From Pantoea sp. BAV 3049 (GTDB lineage Bacteria > Pseudomonadota > Gammaproteobacteria > Enterobacterales > Enterobacteriaceae): a DNA stretch of 64,000 bases. The notes under the pieces are model-generated. The model saw nothing but the letters and a program-made list of their open reading frames with translations, had not been told where the DNA came from and ran no database searches. Position numbers and translations under genes: made by a program. Shown piece after piece: positions 1 to 8,727 of the stretch. Numbering within the stretch: the stretch's first letter is position 1; each line of letters begins with the position of its first letter. The DNA is taken from the NCBI RefSeq assembly GCF_009765445.1, contig NZ_WHOY01000031.1, forward strand, positions 2,439,561-2,503,560, given 5' to 3'.

Positions 1-177
1 GATTGCTCTTTTCATTCTTATATCGGCAAATAGAAATAATCCTATTTTCTGTTAAGCGCACACTTAAATAAGACATTTACTAATCAAACAGATTAACAAT
101 GTATCTGTTTGCTGGTGGCAGTCGATAATTGCAGCATCAAAGGACACGGACTTTTCAGGCAACAGGGAAGCTGACTC

Positions 178-1341
178 ATGAATAAACCCACACAGAATAT
201 CCTGCACACTGGTGGCGACCCACGTGCATTGCCGGAGTTTATCGCGCTGCGCGTTGAGACGGGAAAACTGAGCCAGACAGGGCGCGGCGATATTGACTGG
301 CTTCGCGTGGAGCAATTGTGCATTTCGCTGTTTCGGCTCAACGGGATGGATCTGCAAAGCGTGGCCTGGTACACGCTGGCCCGTGCCTGGCGGGCCGGAC
401 TGGCAGGGTTGTGCGAAGGATTAGAAATTGCCACCGCGATGATGAAGTATCAGTGGGCCACGCTGTGGCCCAATCCGCTTCCGGCCCGTCTGGCAATCAT
501 TACCTGGCTGAGCACCGGACTGCAGCATGTTTTGCTCTCGCTGAAGCTGACTTCCGACGATCTACCGCTGTTGCAGCGTCTTGAAACCCAACTCGATCAG
601 AATATTGAGACGCTGGAGAAACTGGCGCAGAAACATTTGTCGCAGCTTGACCGGTTGAAAGTTCAGGTCAGCAGTGTGGTCAACCGCGTCCAGATCCCGC
701 AGCAGTCAGCCACGCTTGCCATTTCGCAATCTGAATCAGGTGAGGCCAATGGTGGGCAGATCCCATCGAACCGCTATGGGCAGGATTTTACCCCGCTGAT
801 TTATGTCCCGCGTGATTTAACCAGCTCCGCCCTCAGCGTCAGCTTCAGTTTCTGGGAGCGCAGCCGCGCCTTCTTTGCCGGAATGTTGGTGATGGCGTTG
901 TTCGGATCAATGACACTCTGGGGCTATGAACTGATGCAGCCGGAACCCGGAAAGGCGCAGCAAATTGCGATGCTGGCACAGCAGATAACGCCGGAGCAGG
1001 GTAAGCATGACGAGAACTGGAAGGAGGCGATGGTTGCCACAGCCTTGCCGCCGGAACAGATGCAGCTGTGGCAAACGGCGCAGTTCAGACTGCAGCGTCT
1101 GAATGCCGAGCTGGATTCTCCCGAGTTTCAGCGTACTCAGGTGATGTCGGTGCCTGAACTCAAGGCAAGGCTGATCACCATTCAGCAGCCGCTGAACGAT
1201 CTGGTCCCGCTGGAGGAGTTGCTGCGTCAGTTGGAGAAAAATCCGTATTCGCTGGTGCTGCGGGGAAAAATTGAGCACCGGATTAAGCAGGATCTGGCAC
1301 GTTATTCGCTAATCCTGCAGCTTGATGATGAGGAAGAGTAA
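178..1341 (+). CDS. VasL-like type VI secretion protein (ImpA N-terminal family)
   Basis: A 387-residue protein with an ImpA_N-type N-terminal half (about residues 10-120). The family signature WPNPLPARLAIITWL at 97-111 is clear. After a helical linker comes one transmembrane segment (about 232-250, FFAGMLVMALFGSMTLWGY) and an acidic C-terminus. VasL/TssA-like proteins of this shape are accessory type VI secretion components, usually encoded near the end of T6SS clusters; the membrane anchor favours VasL over soluble TssA. AGGGAAGC lies about 10 nt before the ATG. The next gene is on the opposite strand, so this is probably the last gene of a T6SS cluster lying to the left. The family is fairly sure; the exact name is not. 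Confidence 0.75.
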   Translation: MNKPTQNILHTGGDPRALPEFIALRVETGKLSQTGRGDIDWLRVEQLCISLFRLNGMDLQSVAWYTLARAWRAGLAGLCEGLEIATAMMKYQWATLWPNPLPARLAIITWLSTGLQHVLLSLKLTSDDLPLLQRLETQLDQNIETLEKLAQKHLSQLDRLKVQVSSVVNRVQIPQQSATLAISQSESGEANGGQIPSNRYGQDFTPLIYVPRDLTSSALSVSFSFWERSRAFFAGMLVMALFGSMTLWGYELMQPEPGKAQQIAMLAQQITPEQGKHDENWKEAMVATALPPEQMQLWQTAQFRLQRLNAELDSPEFQRTQVMSVPELKARLITIQQPLNDLVPLEELLRQLEKNPYSLVLRGKIEHRIKQDLARYSLILQLDDEEE

Positions 1342-1383
1342 CAGGTGCGCATCCCGGCAGACACCACCGGGATGCAGGGAGGA

Positions 1384-2895
1384 TCAGAACATCATCACCA
1401 TCCATGGATAAGCAATCAACATCATACCGCCGAGGAAGATTGCCCCGAAGATTGTGCCCAGCCGCCAGTAATCTTTCGTCGGCAGATAACCACTGCCGTA
1501 ATAGATTGGGCTGGGGCCGGTACCGTAAGGGGTGATAATGCCCATCACGCCCAGTGAGGTGACCATCATCAGACAGAACACCGGCATATTGATCCCCGGG
1601 ATTGAGGCGGCGATAGTCAGCGTGGCGGGCAGCAGCGCGGTGGTATGTGCGGTGGTACTGGCAAACAGATAGTGCAGCAGGAAGAAGGCGATCAGCAGCA
1701 CCACTGCCGAGACCTGCGGATCATATCCCTGTAGCAGCTGGCTGCCTTCTTTGCCCAGCCAGGCGATAAAGCCAACGCGGGCCAGACCATCGGCGAGTGC
1801 CACCAGAGTGGCGAACCAGGCGAAGGTATTCCACGCGGGTTTATTGCTGGTGATATCGTTCCAGTTCAGCACGCCGGTCCACAACATCAGCACCACCACC
1901 AGCATTGCTGCCATCGCCGGTTCAATCCATGCGGCGGCAAAAATCCACATCAGCAGCGCCGAGCAGACAAACACCAGCAGCAGGATCTCATTGCGCGACA
2001 GCTTGCCGAGCTTCTCCAGCTCGCTGGTCGCCCAGCGGGGCACCTCATCGTTAACCTTGACTTCTGGCGGGTAGAACCAGTAAGCCAGCAGCGGCATGGT
2101 CAGGATCAGCAGCACGCCGAGCGGCAGGAAGGCCAGGAACCAGGTTCCCCAGGAGATTTCAAAACCGATAATGCTTTTCACCAACGCCAGAGCCAGCAGG
2201 TTAGGTGCCAGCGCCGATAAAAACATTGAGCTGGTGATACAGGCTGCGGTGATGGCTACCCACATCAGATAAGAGCCGATTTTGCGCGCGCTCGGATCGT
2301 TGGGTTTGGAGCCATACAGCGGCGGCAGGTTAGCGATTATCGGGTAGATAGTGCCTCCGCTGCGCGCGGTGTTGGAGGGAGTGAACGGAGCCAGCAGCAG
2401 GTCGGCAAAGGTGATGGCATAGCCCAGCGTGAGGCTGCGCCGACCGAGATATTTCACCAGGATCAGCGCCAGTCGGCGGCCAAACTGAGTTTTGTCATAC
2501 CCGGCGGCAAACATAAAGGCCCCGAAGATGAGCCAGACCGTGGAGTTGCCAAAACCACTTACAGCCCATTTAAAAGCCTCAGTGGGCATTTTAAATTTCG
2601 GGTTGGCGATTTCCGCCGGGCTGAACAGCAGCCACTGGCTGAACAGGGCAATCACCACCACGCCGGTCAGCCCGATTACCGCGCCGGGCAGCGGTTCGAA
2701 GATCAACCCGACAATCACCCCGACGAAAATAGCAAAGAAGTGCCAGGCATAAGGTTCCAGGCCAGCAGGCACCGGAACCAACAGCAGCAGCACCGCCACC
2801 ACAATCGGCATGAACAGCATGATCAGACGTTTCTTTTGTCCCGCTGGCGCAGGAGCAGCTTTATTGGGTTCGCTCATAACTGAAGTAGGTTCCAT
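1384..2895 (-). CDS. DASS-family anion/dicarboxylate transporter (CitT/TtdT type)
   Basis: A 503-residue inner-membrane protein with about a dozen hydrophobic segments. DASS (divalent anion:Na+ symporter) features are present: APFTPSNTARSGGTIYPI in the first half and the mirrored SLGVMGIITPYGTGPSPIYYGSGY near the C-terminus. CitT/TtdT relatives exchange or import citrate, tartrate, succinate or fumarate. It is divergent from a fumarate-reductase-type flavoprotein 0.6 kb away, so it plausibly supplies the electron acceptor or exports succinate (inference). The start is uncertain: an in-frame ATG at 2877 follows a GGAACC element about as plausible as anything before the first ATG. Confidence 0.82.
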   Translation of the reverse strand: MEPTSVMSEPNKAAPAPAGQKKRLIMLFMPIVVAVLLLLVPVPAGLEPYAWHFFAIFVGVIVGLIFEPLPGAVIGLTGVVVIALFSQWLLFSPAEIANPKFKMPTEAFKWAVSGFGNSTVWLIFGAFMFAAGYDKTQFGRRLALILVKYLGRRSLTLGYAITFADLLLAPFTPSNTARSGGTIYPIIANLPPLYGSKPNDPSARKIGSYLMWVAITAACITSSMFLSALAPNLLALALVKSIIGFEISWGTWFLAFLPLGVLLILTMPLLAYWFYPPEVKVNDEVPRWATSELEKLGKLSRNEILLLVFVCSALLMWIFAAAWIEPAMAAMLVVVLMLWTGVLNWNDITSNKPAWNTFAWFATLVALADGLARVGFIAWLGKEGSQLLQGYDPQVSAVVLLIAFFLLHYLFASTTAHTTALLPATLTIAASIPGINMPVFCLMMVTSLGVMGIITPYGTGPSPIYYGSGYLPTKDYWRLGTIFGAIFLGGMMLIAYPWMVMMF

Positions 2896-3471
2896 AGTTT
2901 TATGACAAGTTGATGAGAGTGCGCTGAAGCCCTTATAACTCAGACTGCTTATATACGTTGATTTTATTTCTGTTTAAGAGTGGCCTTTTATTCATTAAAG
3001 AAATTAATGAGTCGCAACGGAAATATAATGACATTCTGCTGAGAATAATGTGATGGCACCGTAATTATGCTTTTAAGGGGAAAGTTTTTACTGGCTCCGA
3101 TCGACTGAACTTTCGCCATTCTGGCGGTAAAACCTGAGCAATTTCAACCCTGAAGCCGTCCCAATCCCTTGACTGTAGAACATCTTGATCCAAAAGCCAA
3201 ATCTTGTCTGTAACTCTATGATTTACATCTGGTTAATTTTGGCGTTAACCGAAAGTTGATTTTTGGAAACCTTTGGTTAACAATTCAGGATGGAATCTTC
3301 TGATTATCAGTTAATTACCAATCCTGTTCATCGCAAGTTTATCTCCCAAAACAGTACCGACGGCTAAAAAGTATTATTGGGAATAATCACAGGAAATCGG
3401 GCGGTTTAAACAGCGGGAAATAATGCGTCCATAAGAGAGTTCAAAACTATTCAATACTGGAGTAGATCATA
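2896..3471. other. 576-nt divergent intergenic region, transporter / flavoprotein reductase
   Basis: No convincing gene. The region is AT-rich and must hold promoters for both flanking genes. The clearest structure is a cluster of GGTTAA/TTAACC elements around 3231-3281. I found no good FNR site (TTGAT-N4-ATCAA), although anaerobic control would be expected for a fumarate reductase. Confidence 0.6.
3231..3250. promoter_or_regulatory. Inverted repeat GGTTAA-N8-TTAACC, candidate operator
   Basis: GGTTAA at 3231-3236 and TTAACC at 3245-3250 form a perfect 6-8-6 inverted repeat, and a third copy GGTTAAC lies at 3275-3281. The spacing suits a dimeric regulator. No regulator gene is adjacent, so the binder is unknown. 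Confidence 0.35.
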
Positions 3472-6252
3472 ATGAATACGCTCACCCCGGTTCTTAATCC
3501 TCTCACTCTGCCAAATGGAGCGGTATTAAAAAACCGCCTGTTGATGGCACCCATGACCACCTGCACGGGGTTCTACGACGGTACGGTAACCAGTGAACTT
3601 GTCGAGTACTATCGCGTCCGTGCTGGCAGCATAGGCACAGTGATCGTTGAATGCTGTTTTATCGATCCCAAAGGCCCGGCTTTTCCCGGTGCTATCGCCA
3701 TTGACAGCGACAATAAAATCGCCGGTCTGACCAGAATTGCCGATGCCATCAAGTCTCAGGGCTCCAAAGCGATCCTGCAGATTTATCACGGTGGCAGAAT
3801 GGTGGAGCCTGAGCTGATTGGCGGCAGAACTCCCGTCGCGCCGAGCGCCATTGCCGCTCCGCGTGAAGGGGCCACCACGCCTCAGGCGCTGAGCGGAGAA
3901 GACGTTGAGGTGATGATAACCAAATTTGGTGATGCGGTTAACCGCGCCATCAAAGCCGGGTTCGACGGTGTGGAAATCCACGGCGCTAACACCTATCTGA
4001 TCCAGCAATTCTATTCGCCCAACTCTAACCAGCGTGATGACCAGTGGGGCGGCAGCCGCGACAAGCGCGCCAGCTTCCCGCTCGCCGTGCTGGACATCAC
4101 CCATAAAATGAAGGATCGCTTTGCTCATGACTCCTTCATCATCGGTTACCGTTTTTCACCGGAAGAGCTGGAAATTCCCGGCATCCGTTTTGACGACACG
4201 ATGTATCTGCTGGAGAAACTTGCCGCCCGCGGTCTGGACTACGTGCATTTCTCCGTTGGCCAGCTGCTTCGTCCTTCCATCGTCGATATCCGCGATCCGA
4301 CGCCGCTGATCACCAAATTTATTGAGATGCGTTCGCCTGTGCTGGCAAAAGTCCCGGTGATTGGCGTAGGTGGCGTGCTAAATAAAGCTGATGCGGAAAG
4401 CGCACTGGAGCACGGCTTTGATTTGGTCGCCATTGGTAAAGCCTGCATCGCTTACCCTGACTGGGCCGACCGCATTATCAACAACGACCATCTTGAGCTG
4501 TTTATCGACAGCAACAAGCGTGAAGAGCTTTCCATCCCTGAACCTCTGTGGCGCTTCTCGCTGGTGGATGCGATGATCCGTGATATGAGCGCCAGCGGCC
4601 GTAAATACAAAGCCGGGGTTTATCAGGAGAAAGTGGAAGCCGAGGCGCTGAAGCTGAAGATCAACGTCACGCTGGACACCGACCGTATAACCGACATCAT
4701 GCTGGTGCCGGACGATACGCTGGACGTAGATTTCACCACCACCTTTGAGAGCCTGCGTACGCGCATACTGGTGGCGAACAGCCCGCATGTGGATGCCATT
4801 ACCGGTGCCACAACGCAGAGCGAGGCGCTGAAAAAAGCGGTTTCCCGCGCGCTGGCTACCTCCAGCAAAGAGCACGTTATCGAGGAGGGGGGGAACCCTC
4901 AGGCACCGCAAAATTACGATGTTGTGGTGATCGGCAGTGGTGGTGCCGGTCTGGCAGCCGCTATTCAGGCGCATGATGAAGGCGCCCATGTAGCGATCAT
5001 CGAGAAAATGCCAACCATTGGCGGCAATACCATCAAGGCTTCAGTGGGAATGAATGCGGCCGAAACCCGTTTCCAGAAGCTGAAAGGCATCGAGGACAAC
5101 AAAGAGCTGTTCTACAACGAGACGCTGAAGGGTGGCAAAAATAAAAACAATCCGGTGCTGCTCAGGGAGTTTGTAGAGCTGGCCCCGGAAGCGGTTGAAT
5201 GGCTGGATGCTAAAGGCATTGAACTGAACGACATCACCATCACCGGCGGCATGAGCATCGATCGTACCCACCGTCCGGCCGATCGCTCTGCGGTAGGTGG
5301 CTTCCTGATCAGCGGCCTGGTGAAAAACATCAACAAGCGTGAGATCGAAGTGCTGCTGGAAACCTCGGTCGCCGAGATCCTGTTTGAAAATGGTGCGGTG
5401 GCCGGGGTGAAAGTGGTCGATGAATATAACGACAGCCGCATTCTGAATGCGAAAAGCGTGATTGTCGCCACCGGTGGCTTCAGCGCCAACCGTGAGATGG
5501 TGGTGAAATACCGCCCTGAGCTGGATGGCTTTGTCACCACCAACCACAAGGGCGCTACCGGTAGCGGGATCGCCATGTTGCAGAAAATTGGCGCGGATAC
5601 GGTGGATATGGGCGAAATCCAGATCCACCCGACCGTCGAGCAGACCACGTCCTACCTGATCTCTGAAGCCATTCGCGGCGGCGGGGCGATACTGGTCAGC
5701 CAGGCGGGTAAGCGGTTCTATAACGAGATGGAGACCCGTGACAAAGTCTCCGCCGAGATTATCGCGCTGCCAGAAAAAAGCGCCTGGATCATTTTCGACG
5801 AAGAGGTACGGCGCAATAATAAAGCGGCTGACGAATATATCGCTAAAGGCTTTGTGATAAGCGCACCATCACCTCTGGAGCTGGCCGTTAAGCTGAACAT
5901 GGATTCCCATGCGCTGCTGGCGACGCTGGAGCGTTATAATCTCTTTGTTGAGAAGCAGGATGATGAAGACTTCGGCCGTAAAACAGCGCTGCGCCATCCG
6001 CTGAAAGCAGCGCCGTTCTACGCGATTCGCGTAGCACCGGGTGTTCACCACACCATGGGCGGTGTGACCATTAACCCGGAAACCCACGTGCTGGATGCGC
6101 AGAAACAGGTGATCCCGGGAGCCTGGGCGGCTGGCGAAGTGGTCGGTGGGATCCATGGCGCTAACCGTATCGGCGGGAATGCCGTGGCGGACATTATTAT
6201 CTTCGGTATCCTCGCCGGACGGAATGCCGCTGCTTTCTCTCGCGGTCGGTAA
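3472..6252 (+). CDS. Soluble NADH:fumarate-reductase-type flavoprotein (OYE + FMN_bind + FAD_binding_2)
   Basis: A 926-residue three-domain protein. Residues about 1-365 are an Old Yellow Enzyme-like FMN barrel (EIHGANTYLIQQFYSPNSNQ, the family motif). About 375-460 is an FMN_bind domain with D441-A-I-T-G-A-T447, the signature for covalent FMN on the last Thr by ApbE. From about 483 (VVVIGSGGAG) to the end is a fumarate-reductase flavoprotein domain with HHTMGG and GGIHGANRIGGNA. This is the architecture of the cytoplasmic NADH:fumarate reductase of Klebsiella and the related acrylate and cinnamate reductases of Vibrio. There is no signal peptide or haem motif. No apbE gene is in the window, so flavinylation must come from elsewhere. 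GGAG precedes the ATG. Fumarate is likeliest given the neighbouring DASS carrier, but another enoate is possible. A G7 run at 4887-4893 lies in the linker before the FAD domain. Confidence 0.88.
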   Translation: MNTLTPVLNPLTLPNGAVLKNRLLMAPMTTCTGFYDGTVTSELVEYYRVRAGSIGTVIVECCFIDPKGPAFPGAIAIDSDNKIAGLTRIADAIKSQGSKAILQIYHGGRMVEPELIGGRTPVAPSAIAAPREGATTPQALSGEDVEVMITKFGDAVNRAIKAGFDGVEIHGANTYLIQQFYSPNSNQRDDQWGGSRDKRASFPLAVLDITHKMKDRFAHDSFIIGYRFSPEELEIPGIRFDDTMYLLEKLAARGLDYVHFSVGQLLRPSIVDIRDPTPLITKFIEMRSPVLAKVPVIGVGGVLNKADAESALEHGFDLVAIGKACIAYPDWADRIINNDHLELFIDSNKREELSIPEPLWRFSLVDAMIRDMSASGRKYKAGVYQEKVEAEALKLKINVTLDTDRITDIMLVPDDTLDVDFTTTFESLRTRILVANSPHVDAITGATTQSEALKKAVSRALATSSKEHVIEEGGNPQAPQNYDVVVIGSGGAGLAAAIQAHDEGAHVAIIEKMPTIGGNTIKASVGMNAAETRFQKLKGIEDNKELFYNETLKGGKNKNNPVLLREFVELAPEAVEWLDAKGIELNDITITGGMSIDRTHRPADRSAVGGFLISGLVKNINKREIEVLLETSVAEILFENGAVAGVKVVDEYNDSRILNAKSVIVATGGFSANREMVVKYRPELDGFVTTNHKGATGSGIAMLQKIGADTVDMGEIQIHPTVEQTTSYLISEAIRGGGAILVSQAGKRFYNEMETRDKVSAEIIALPEKSAWIIFDEEVRRNNKAADEYIAKGFVISAPSPLELAVKLNMDSHALLATLERYNLFVEKQDDEDFGRKTALRHPLKAAPFYAIRVAPGVHHTMGGVTINPETHVLDAQKQVIPGAWAAGEVVGGIHGANRIGGNAVADIIIFGILAGRNAAAFSRGR

Positions 6253-6281
6253 AGGTAGTATGAGACGCTGCCGGAAGAGCA

Positions 6282-6309
6282 AACAATCCACGCCCTGGCG
6301 TGGATTGTT
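6282..6309 (+). terminator. Intrinsic terminator after the flavoprotein reductase gene
   Basis: Perfect stem AACAATCCACGCC / GGCGTGGATTGTT with a tiny loop, followed by a short T-rich tail, 30 nt after the stop codon. Its core ATCCACGC/GCGTGGAT recurs in the terminators at 33287 and 41286. Confidence 0.75.
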
Positions 6310-6394
6310 TTGCTGAAAAATCAGGTTAATATCGCTTGATCCATTCAAGTTTTTAATCAAATATTGTTTTTATTTAATTATAAAAGCGTAAAAC

Positions 6395-6669
6395 ATGACA
6401 GCCGAGATAAAACTGAGTCAAAAAGCAGCGACAACGTTAAGAACACTCCCCAAAAACTTAGTAAAAAAAGTCGAGCAGAAATTAGAATCGATTCAGGAAG
6501 GGGGGGGTTATCCTTTCAGTCGATAAAAATGAAAAGCAACTTTGAACTTTTTATGCTCAGAGTGGATGAAAGTTACCGTTTGATTTATCGGATTAATGAG
6601 AAGGTCATTACCGTTGTTGATATTGTAAATGTCAGAGACTTACCTGGAGTGATGAGAACTGAAAAATGA
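6395..6669 (+). pseudogene. RelE/ParE-like toxin gene, frameshifted at a G8 tract
   Basis: From ATG 6395 the frame encodes a typical RelE-family start (MTAEIKLSQKAATTLRTLPK, then NLVKKVEQKLESIQEGG) but stops about 30 nt after a run of eight G (6500-6507). The neighbouring frame then supplies the missing C-terminal half (SIKMKSNFELFMLRVDESYR, then LIYRINEKVITVVDIVNVRD), matching the RelE core strand and the YRLIYRI motif. A tract of 6 or 9 G would restore a protein of about 91 residues. So the gene is broken, contingency-controlled, or carries a sequencing error. The long reading frame from 6364 is only the second half with an out-of-frame N-terminus. The TGA overlaps the ATG of the downstream nuclease gene. 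No antitoxin gene was recognised beside it. Confidence 0.72.
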
Positions 6670-7295
6670 TTATATTACATTCCGGTAAGTTGAATAATGT
6701 TGCCTGCCGCCTACAACTGGATGAATTCAGAGATTTATTAAGAATTAACAAAGCGATAGACGAAACCACATTGCTGGATTTTTTCAGGCACAGACCGCAG
6801 CTTATTTTGTTAATGGGCTATATGGTTGGTGTAAAATCGCCTGCCAGGTATAACAGTGAGTTGCCGGTTCTGAATAAATATCGCGCTGACTTTGTTGTTT
6901 CTGATGCCAGCCAAAAATATTTTGGTTTTATTGAGTTTGAAAACGCTGAAGCGGACTCTGTCTTCAAAACCAAACTGAATAAAAAAACATCTGTTTATCC
7001 GTGGTCATCCCGCTTTGAATGCGGCCATGGTCAGGTGATTGATTGGTTACTGCATCTGAAAAATAATACTGACTCACAAAATATGCAGGCTGAGTTTGGT
7101 TCCAGAAAGATTATTTATTCTGGCGGTTTGATTATTGGGCGTGATGATTTTCTGAATAAAGCTGACTGCCGGGAACGCTTTGAAGATCGGGTAAACAGAA
7201 CTCAGGTAGATCTGAAAACCATCAGTTGCTTCACTTTTGATGGTCTATATGAGGAGATGGAGCTGAATTACGATGTACTTAGTAATTTCAGCTAA
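6666..7295 (+). CDS. Shedu-like DUF4263 nuclease-domain protein
   Basis: A 209-residue protein whose central part resembles the C-terminal DUF4263 domain of Shedu (SduA) antiphage nucleases, a PD-(D/E)XK fold. YRADFVV carries the catalytic Asp, GFIEFENA the beta-strand acidic pair (E-x-E, a common DUF4263 variant of E-x-K), and HGQVIDWLLHL the following helix with Gln. The roughly 65-residue N-terminus is short compared with known SduA, so any sensor domain would be small. The start ATG overlaps the toxin-like gene stop (ATGA), indicating translational coupling. Both genes are visibly more AT-rich than their neighbours, consistent with acquisition. Phage defence is inferred from family only. 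Confidence 0.62.
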   Translation: MIILHSGKLNNVACRLQLDEFRDLLRINKAIDETTLLDFFRHRPQLILLMGYMVGVKSPARYNSELPVLNKYRADFVVSDASQKYFGFIEFENAEADSVFKTKLNKKTSVYPWSSRFECGHGQVIDWLLHLKNNTDSQNMQAEFGSRKIIYSGGLIIGRDDFLNKADCRERFEDRVNRTQVDLKTISCFTFDGLYEEMELNYDVLSNFS

Positions 7296-7411
7296 AAAGG
7301 GTCTGACTGCTGAGACAGACCGTCCAGATGACCTCTGAAGTCACCTGTTTTCAATCCGCACCAAATTTAAATCACTGATGAGGTCGATTTAAGCGTCAGC
7401 CAGCCTGTGAA

Positions 7412-8614
7412 TCAGACGAACTTCGCCAGCGGATCGGCAGCCGCAAAAGCGACCTGACGGTCGGCTGCGGGCGGATAGATCAGCTCATTGGTGATGGCAA
7501 TTTTAATTTTTTTGGCTTCTTCGCGAACGGATTTTACCTGCTGAGCCCAGCCTTCAGTATAGACTGCGCCCCAGGCTCCCAGATCCAGACAGGTCACATA
7601 ATTCAACTGGCGATAGGGCAGCGGTGCGACGTTCATTACGCTGGCGGCGGCATTATTTCCGGCAAATTTGCCCAGCTGGATCGCATGCTGGCAGGTCATC
7701 AGCGCCTTGTTGCCAGCCTCATCGGTTCTGGCGTGAGCCATATCGCCGGTAGCATAAATATCAGGGCAGCCCGGCACCTGTAGATCATCATTCACCATCA
7801 GACGTCCCTGACCATCCCGCTCTGCGGTCAGCTGTGCGCCCAGCTTGTTTGCCTGCACACCAGCCGTCCAGACCACCGTCAATGCCGGAATATGGCTGCC
7901 GTCTTTCAACGTCACGCCCGTGTTATCAACAGCTTCGATTTCCGTGTTCAGCCGCCATTCCACCCCCAGTTCTTCCGAAGCCTGCGCGATGACTTTACGC
8001 AACTCCTCACTGTAGCGACCGCCAATCACCGGCCCCCGATCAACTACGATAATTTTAGTCTTTGTATGCTTGCCCAGCAGCGGTTGCAAACGGGAGGGTA
8101 GCTCGGTTGCCAGCTCAATGCCGGTGAAGCCACCGCCACAGATCACCACCGTATTACGTGCCTCGCTGGAAGGTTTCAGGGGCAGGGAAGCGAGATGCTG
8201 GTCGAAGATCTGCGCCGATTCCAGCTGATCGATATCGAATGCATGTTCTTTCAGCCCTGCAACAGGGGCATGCTGAGTGTGACTGCCGGTAGCCAGGATT
8301 AACTTATCGTATGCGGCAACGGTACTGGTGTTCCTGTCATCACGGTACCAGACGATTTTTTCATTAGCGTCAATTCGTTCCGCGCTACCTTTGATGAATT
8401 TAATCCCCAGTTCAGCAAACAGCAGGCTCAGTGGAGAAACAAAAGAGGCGGCGTTATTTTCATAAAAGCGCGGACGGACCCGCAATTCCGGTTGCGGAGC
8501 CAGTACGGTGACCGTGACCTCTTTATCCTGGTGAAGATCGGCCAGGCGAGCGGCGCTGATGGCTGCCCACATTCCGGCAAAGCCGCTGCCAACGATCAGA
8601 ATATTTTTGCTCAA
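7412..8614 (-). CDS. FAD-dependent NAD(P)H oxidoreductase (NDH-2-like)
   Basis: 400 residues with two Rossmann motifs, GSGFAGMWAA (8-17) for FAD and CGGGFTGIELATEL (about residue 160) for NAD(P)H, then the conserved YATGDMAHA. This matches the pyridine nucleotide-disulphide oxidoreductase/type II NADH dehydrogenase superfamily, without the redox-active CxxxxC of disulphide reductases. It is divergent from an Rrf2 regulator whose operator region overlaps its promoter, so it probably responds to redox or nitrosative signals (inference). The electron acceptor is unknown; a quinone or ferredoxin-like partner is possible. It has no strong transmembrane helix. Confidence 0.8.
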   Translation of the reverse strand: MSKNILIVGSGFAGMWAAISAARLADLHQDKEVTVTVLAPQPELRVRPRFYENNAASFVSPLSLLFAELGIKFIKGSAERIDANEKIVWYRDDRNTSTVAAYDKLILATGSHTQHAPVAGLKEHAFDIDQLESAQIFDQHLASLPLKPSSEARNTVVICGGGFTGIELATELPSRLQPLLGKHTKTKIIVVDRGPVIGGRYSEELRKVIAQASEELGVEWRLNTEIEAVDNTGVTLKDGSHIPALTVVWTAGVQANKLGAQLTAERDGQGRLMVNDDLQVPGCPDIYATGDMAHARTDEAGNKALMTCQHAIQLGKFAGNNAAASVMNVAPLPYRQLNYVTCLDLGAWGAVYTEGWAQQVKSVREEAKKIKIAITNELIYPPAADRQVAFAAADPLAKFV

Positions 8615-8653
8615 CTTTAATCCCTTCTTTCTGTTGTGTCTTTAATAACTGCC

Positions 8654-8698
8654 ACTATACTTGTCGTAGTTAACTGTCGCAAGCGATCCATGTATACT
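8654..8698. promoter_or_regulatory. Overlapping divergent promoters, oxidoreductase / Rrf2 regulator
   Basis: Plus strand: TTAACT (8670-8675), 17 nt, TATACT (8693-8698) with a TG extension. Minus strand: TTGCGA (8682-8677), 17 nt, TATAGT (8659-8654). The -35 elements lie back to back, so one bound regulator could block both. The near-repeats TATACTTGTCGTAG (8656) and TATACTGGCTACG (8693) may be its half-sites. Confidence 0.5.
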
Positions 8699-8727
8699 GG
8701 CTACGAATAAATAATGCGGAGTTACAG

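Noticed and set aside
2896-3471. FNR site before the fumarate-reductase-type gene
   Set aside because: TTGAT half-sites occur but no TTGAT-N4-ATCAA pair was found.
6364-6669. 101-codon reading frame taken as an intact protein
   Set aside because: Its first half is the wrong frame of a RelE-like gene; only the second half matches the family, so it is annotated as a frameshifted gene.
7299-7321. Terminator after the Shedu-like gene
   Set aside because: GGTCTG/CAGACC gives only a 6-bp stem with no T-run.
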